5,031 bases of DNA from an uncultured Collinsella sp. (GTDB lineage Bacteria > Actinomycetota > Coriobacteriia > Coriobacteriales > Coriobacteriaceae), in contig CABULX010000136.1 in the NCBI GenBank assembly GCA_902492545.1, positions 1 through 5,031 of the forward strand, written 5' to 3'. Positions 4,243 to 5,031 of this stretch are shown here, piece after piece. The stretch's first letter is position 1. Each line of letters begins with the position of its first letter. The notes beneath the pieces are model-generated. The model did not search any database. It saw only the letters and a list, made by a program, of their open reading frames with translations, and was not told where the DNA came from. The translations under genes and the position numbers were made by a program.

Positions 4243-5031
4243 ATGCACAACAAGCGCGTGCTCGTCGCCATGAGCGGCGGCGTCGATTCCAGCGTGACCG
4301 CGTACCTGCTCAAAAGCCAGGGCTACGAATGCGTCGGCGCCACCATGCGCCTCACCTGCCCCGCGCCCGATCCCGCCACGGGCATGAGTAAGGTCGACCG
4401 CGACATCGCCGATGCAAAGGCCGTCGCCGAGCGTCTAGGGATACCCCACCATGTGCTCGACCTGCAGCAGACGTTCGATCGCAACGTTATCGAGCGCTTT
4501 GTGAACGCCTACCAGGAGGGGCTGACGCCCAATCCGTGCATTATCTGCAACCGCCACATTAAGTTTGGCGCGCTGCTCGATGCGGCGCTGGATATGGGCT
4601 GCGACTACATAGCAACGGGACATTACGCCAAAACAAGCCAGGCGGCAGACGGCACCTGGCAGCTACATCGCGGCGAAGATCCCAAAAAGGACCAAAGCTA
4701 CTTTTTGTATTCGCTTACGCAGGAGCGCCTGGCACACACGATCTTTCCGCTGGCAGGCCTAGACAAAGAGCGCGACGTGCGCCGCATAGCCGCCGAGCAG
4801 GGGTTTACCAACGCCCAGAAGGCCGAAAGCGAGGACATCTGCTTTATTCCAGACGGTGACTACGCGGGCTATATCGAGCGCCGCTGCGGACATCCCGCTG
4901 CACCGGGCGACATCGTGTGGCGCGACGGCAGTGTGGTCGGGCGCCACAACGGCGCGTTGCGCTACACCATCGGCCAGCGCAAGGGCCTGGGCGTCGCGAT
5001 GGCGCATCCCGTGTATGTGACGGGCGTCGAC
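4243..5031 (+). CDS. mnmA: tRNA-specific 2-thiouridylase (partial, runs off right edge)
   Basis: The frame is open from ATG 4243 to the window end, 263 codons of the usual ~360. MnmA activates U34 of Lys, Glu and Gln tRNAs by adenylation and inserts sulfur to make 2-thiouridine, receiving the sulfur from a cysteine desulfurase. The ATP pyrophosphatase loop is SGGVDSS (11-17). The motif TPNPCIICNRHIKF (95-108) contains C102, equivalent to the E. coli nucleophile C102. ATGHYA (124-129) and DQSYFLY (150-156) follow. ESEDICFIP (195-203) contains C200, equivalent to the persulfide-forming C199. YTIGQRKGLG (241-250) marks the central domain; the C-terminal beta-barrel lies beyond the window. Residue 99 is Cys where E. 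coli has Asp, which I believe is common in Gram-positive homologues. AAGGAG (4228-4233) is the ribosome site, 9 bases before the ATG. Any transcript must either cross the upstream terminator hairpin or start after it, and there is hardly room for that. Confidence 0.95.
   Translation, partial: MHNKRVLVAMSGGVDSSVTAYLLKSQGYECVGATMRLTCPAPDPATGMSKVDRDIADAKAVAERLGIPHHVLDLQQTFDRNVIERFVNAYQEGLTPNPCIICNRHIKFGALLDAALDMGCDYIATGHYAKTSQAADGTWQLHRGEDPKKDQSYFLYSLTQERLAHTIFPLAGLDKERDVRRIAAEQGFTNAQKAESEDICFIPDGDYAGYIERRCGHPAAPGDIVWRDGSVVGRHNGALRYTIGQRKGLGVAMAHPVYVTGVD

Overview
The window looks like chromosomal DNA from a GC-rich Gram-positive bacterium. The gene content, codon use and protein style point to the Coriobacteriia, most likely Collinsella or a close relative. 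That placement is inferred from the proteins and was not confirmed by a search. I see no phage, transposase, CRISPR, tRNA or rRNA.

Layout. Positions 1-1094 (minus strand) hold the N-terminal part of a large protein resembling the AddB/RexB subunit of helicase-nucleases; it runs off the left edge. A 219-base spacer (1095-1313) follows. It contains an 18-bp tandem repeat, an 88-bp inverted repeat and a UUCG-loop terminator. That terminator ends the next minus-strand gene (1314-1613), a small TrpR-superfamily regulator of the YerC type. A 324-base divergent spacer (1614-1937) has two GGGC/GCCC inverted repeats but no promoter I can assign with confidence. A plus-strand four-helix membrane protein of the phage-holin-IV/YvlD family (1938-2303) ends in a strong terminator.

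The right half reads as a sulfur block. An Rrf2-family regulator with four clustered cysteines (2441-2869, minus) is divergent from cysK, cysteine synthase (3123-4061, plus). The 253-base region between them has a recognisable promoter for each gene and inverted repeats placed on them. After cysK comes mnmA, the tRNA 2-thiouridylase (4243 to the right edge, partial). It is preceded by an extended -10 promoter that abuts an intrinsic-terminator hairpin.

How the genes may fit together. CysK makes cysteine, cysteine is the usual sulfur source for MnmA through a cysteine desulfurase, and the Rrf2 protein is well placed to sense sulfur or Fe-S status and control cysK. No cysteine desulfurase gene lies in the window. 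The gene set is largely housekeeping. The less ordinary material is in the spacers: the 88-bp inverted repeat, the cysK control region and the promoter-terminator arrangement before mnmA. I found no evidence of an entirely new system.
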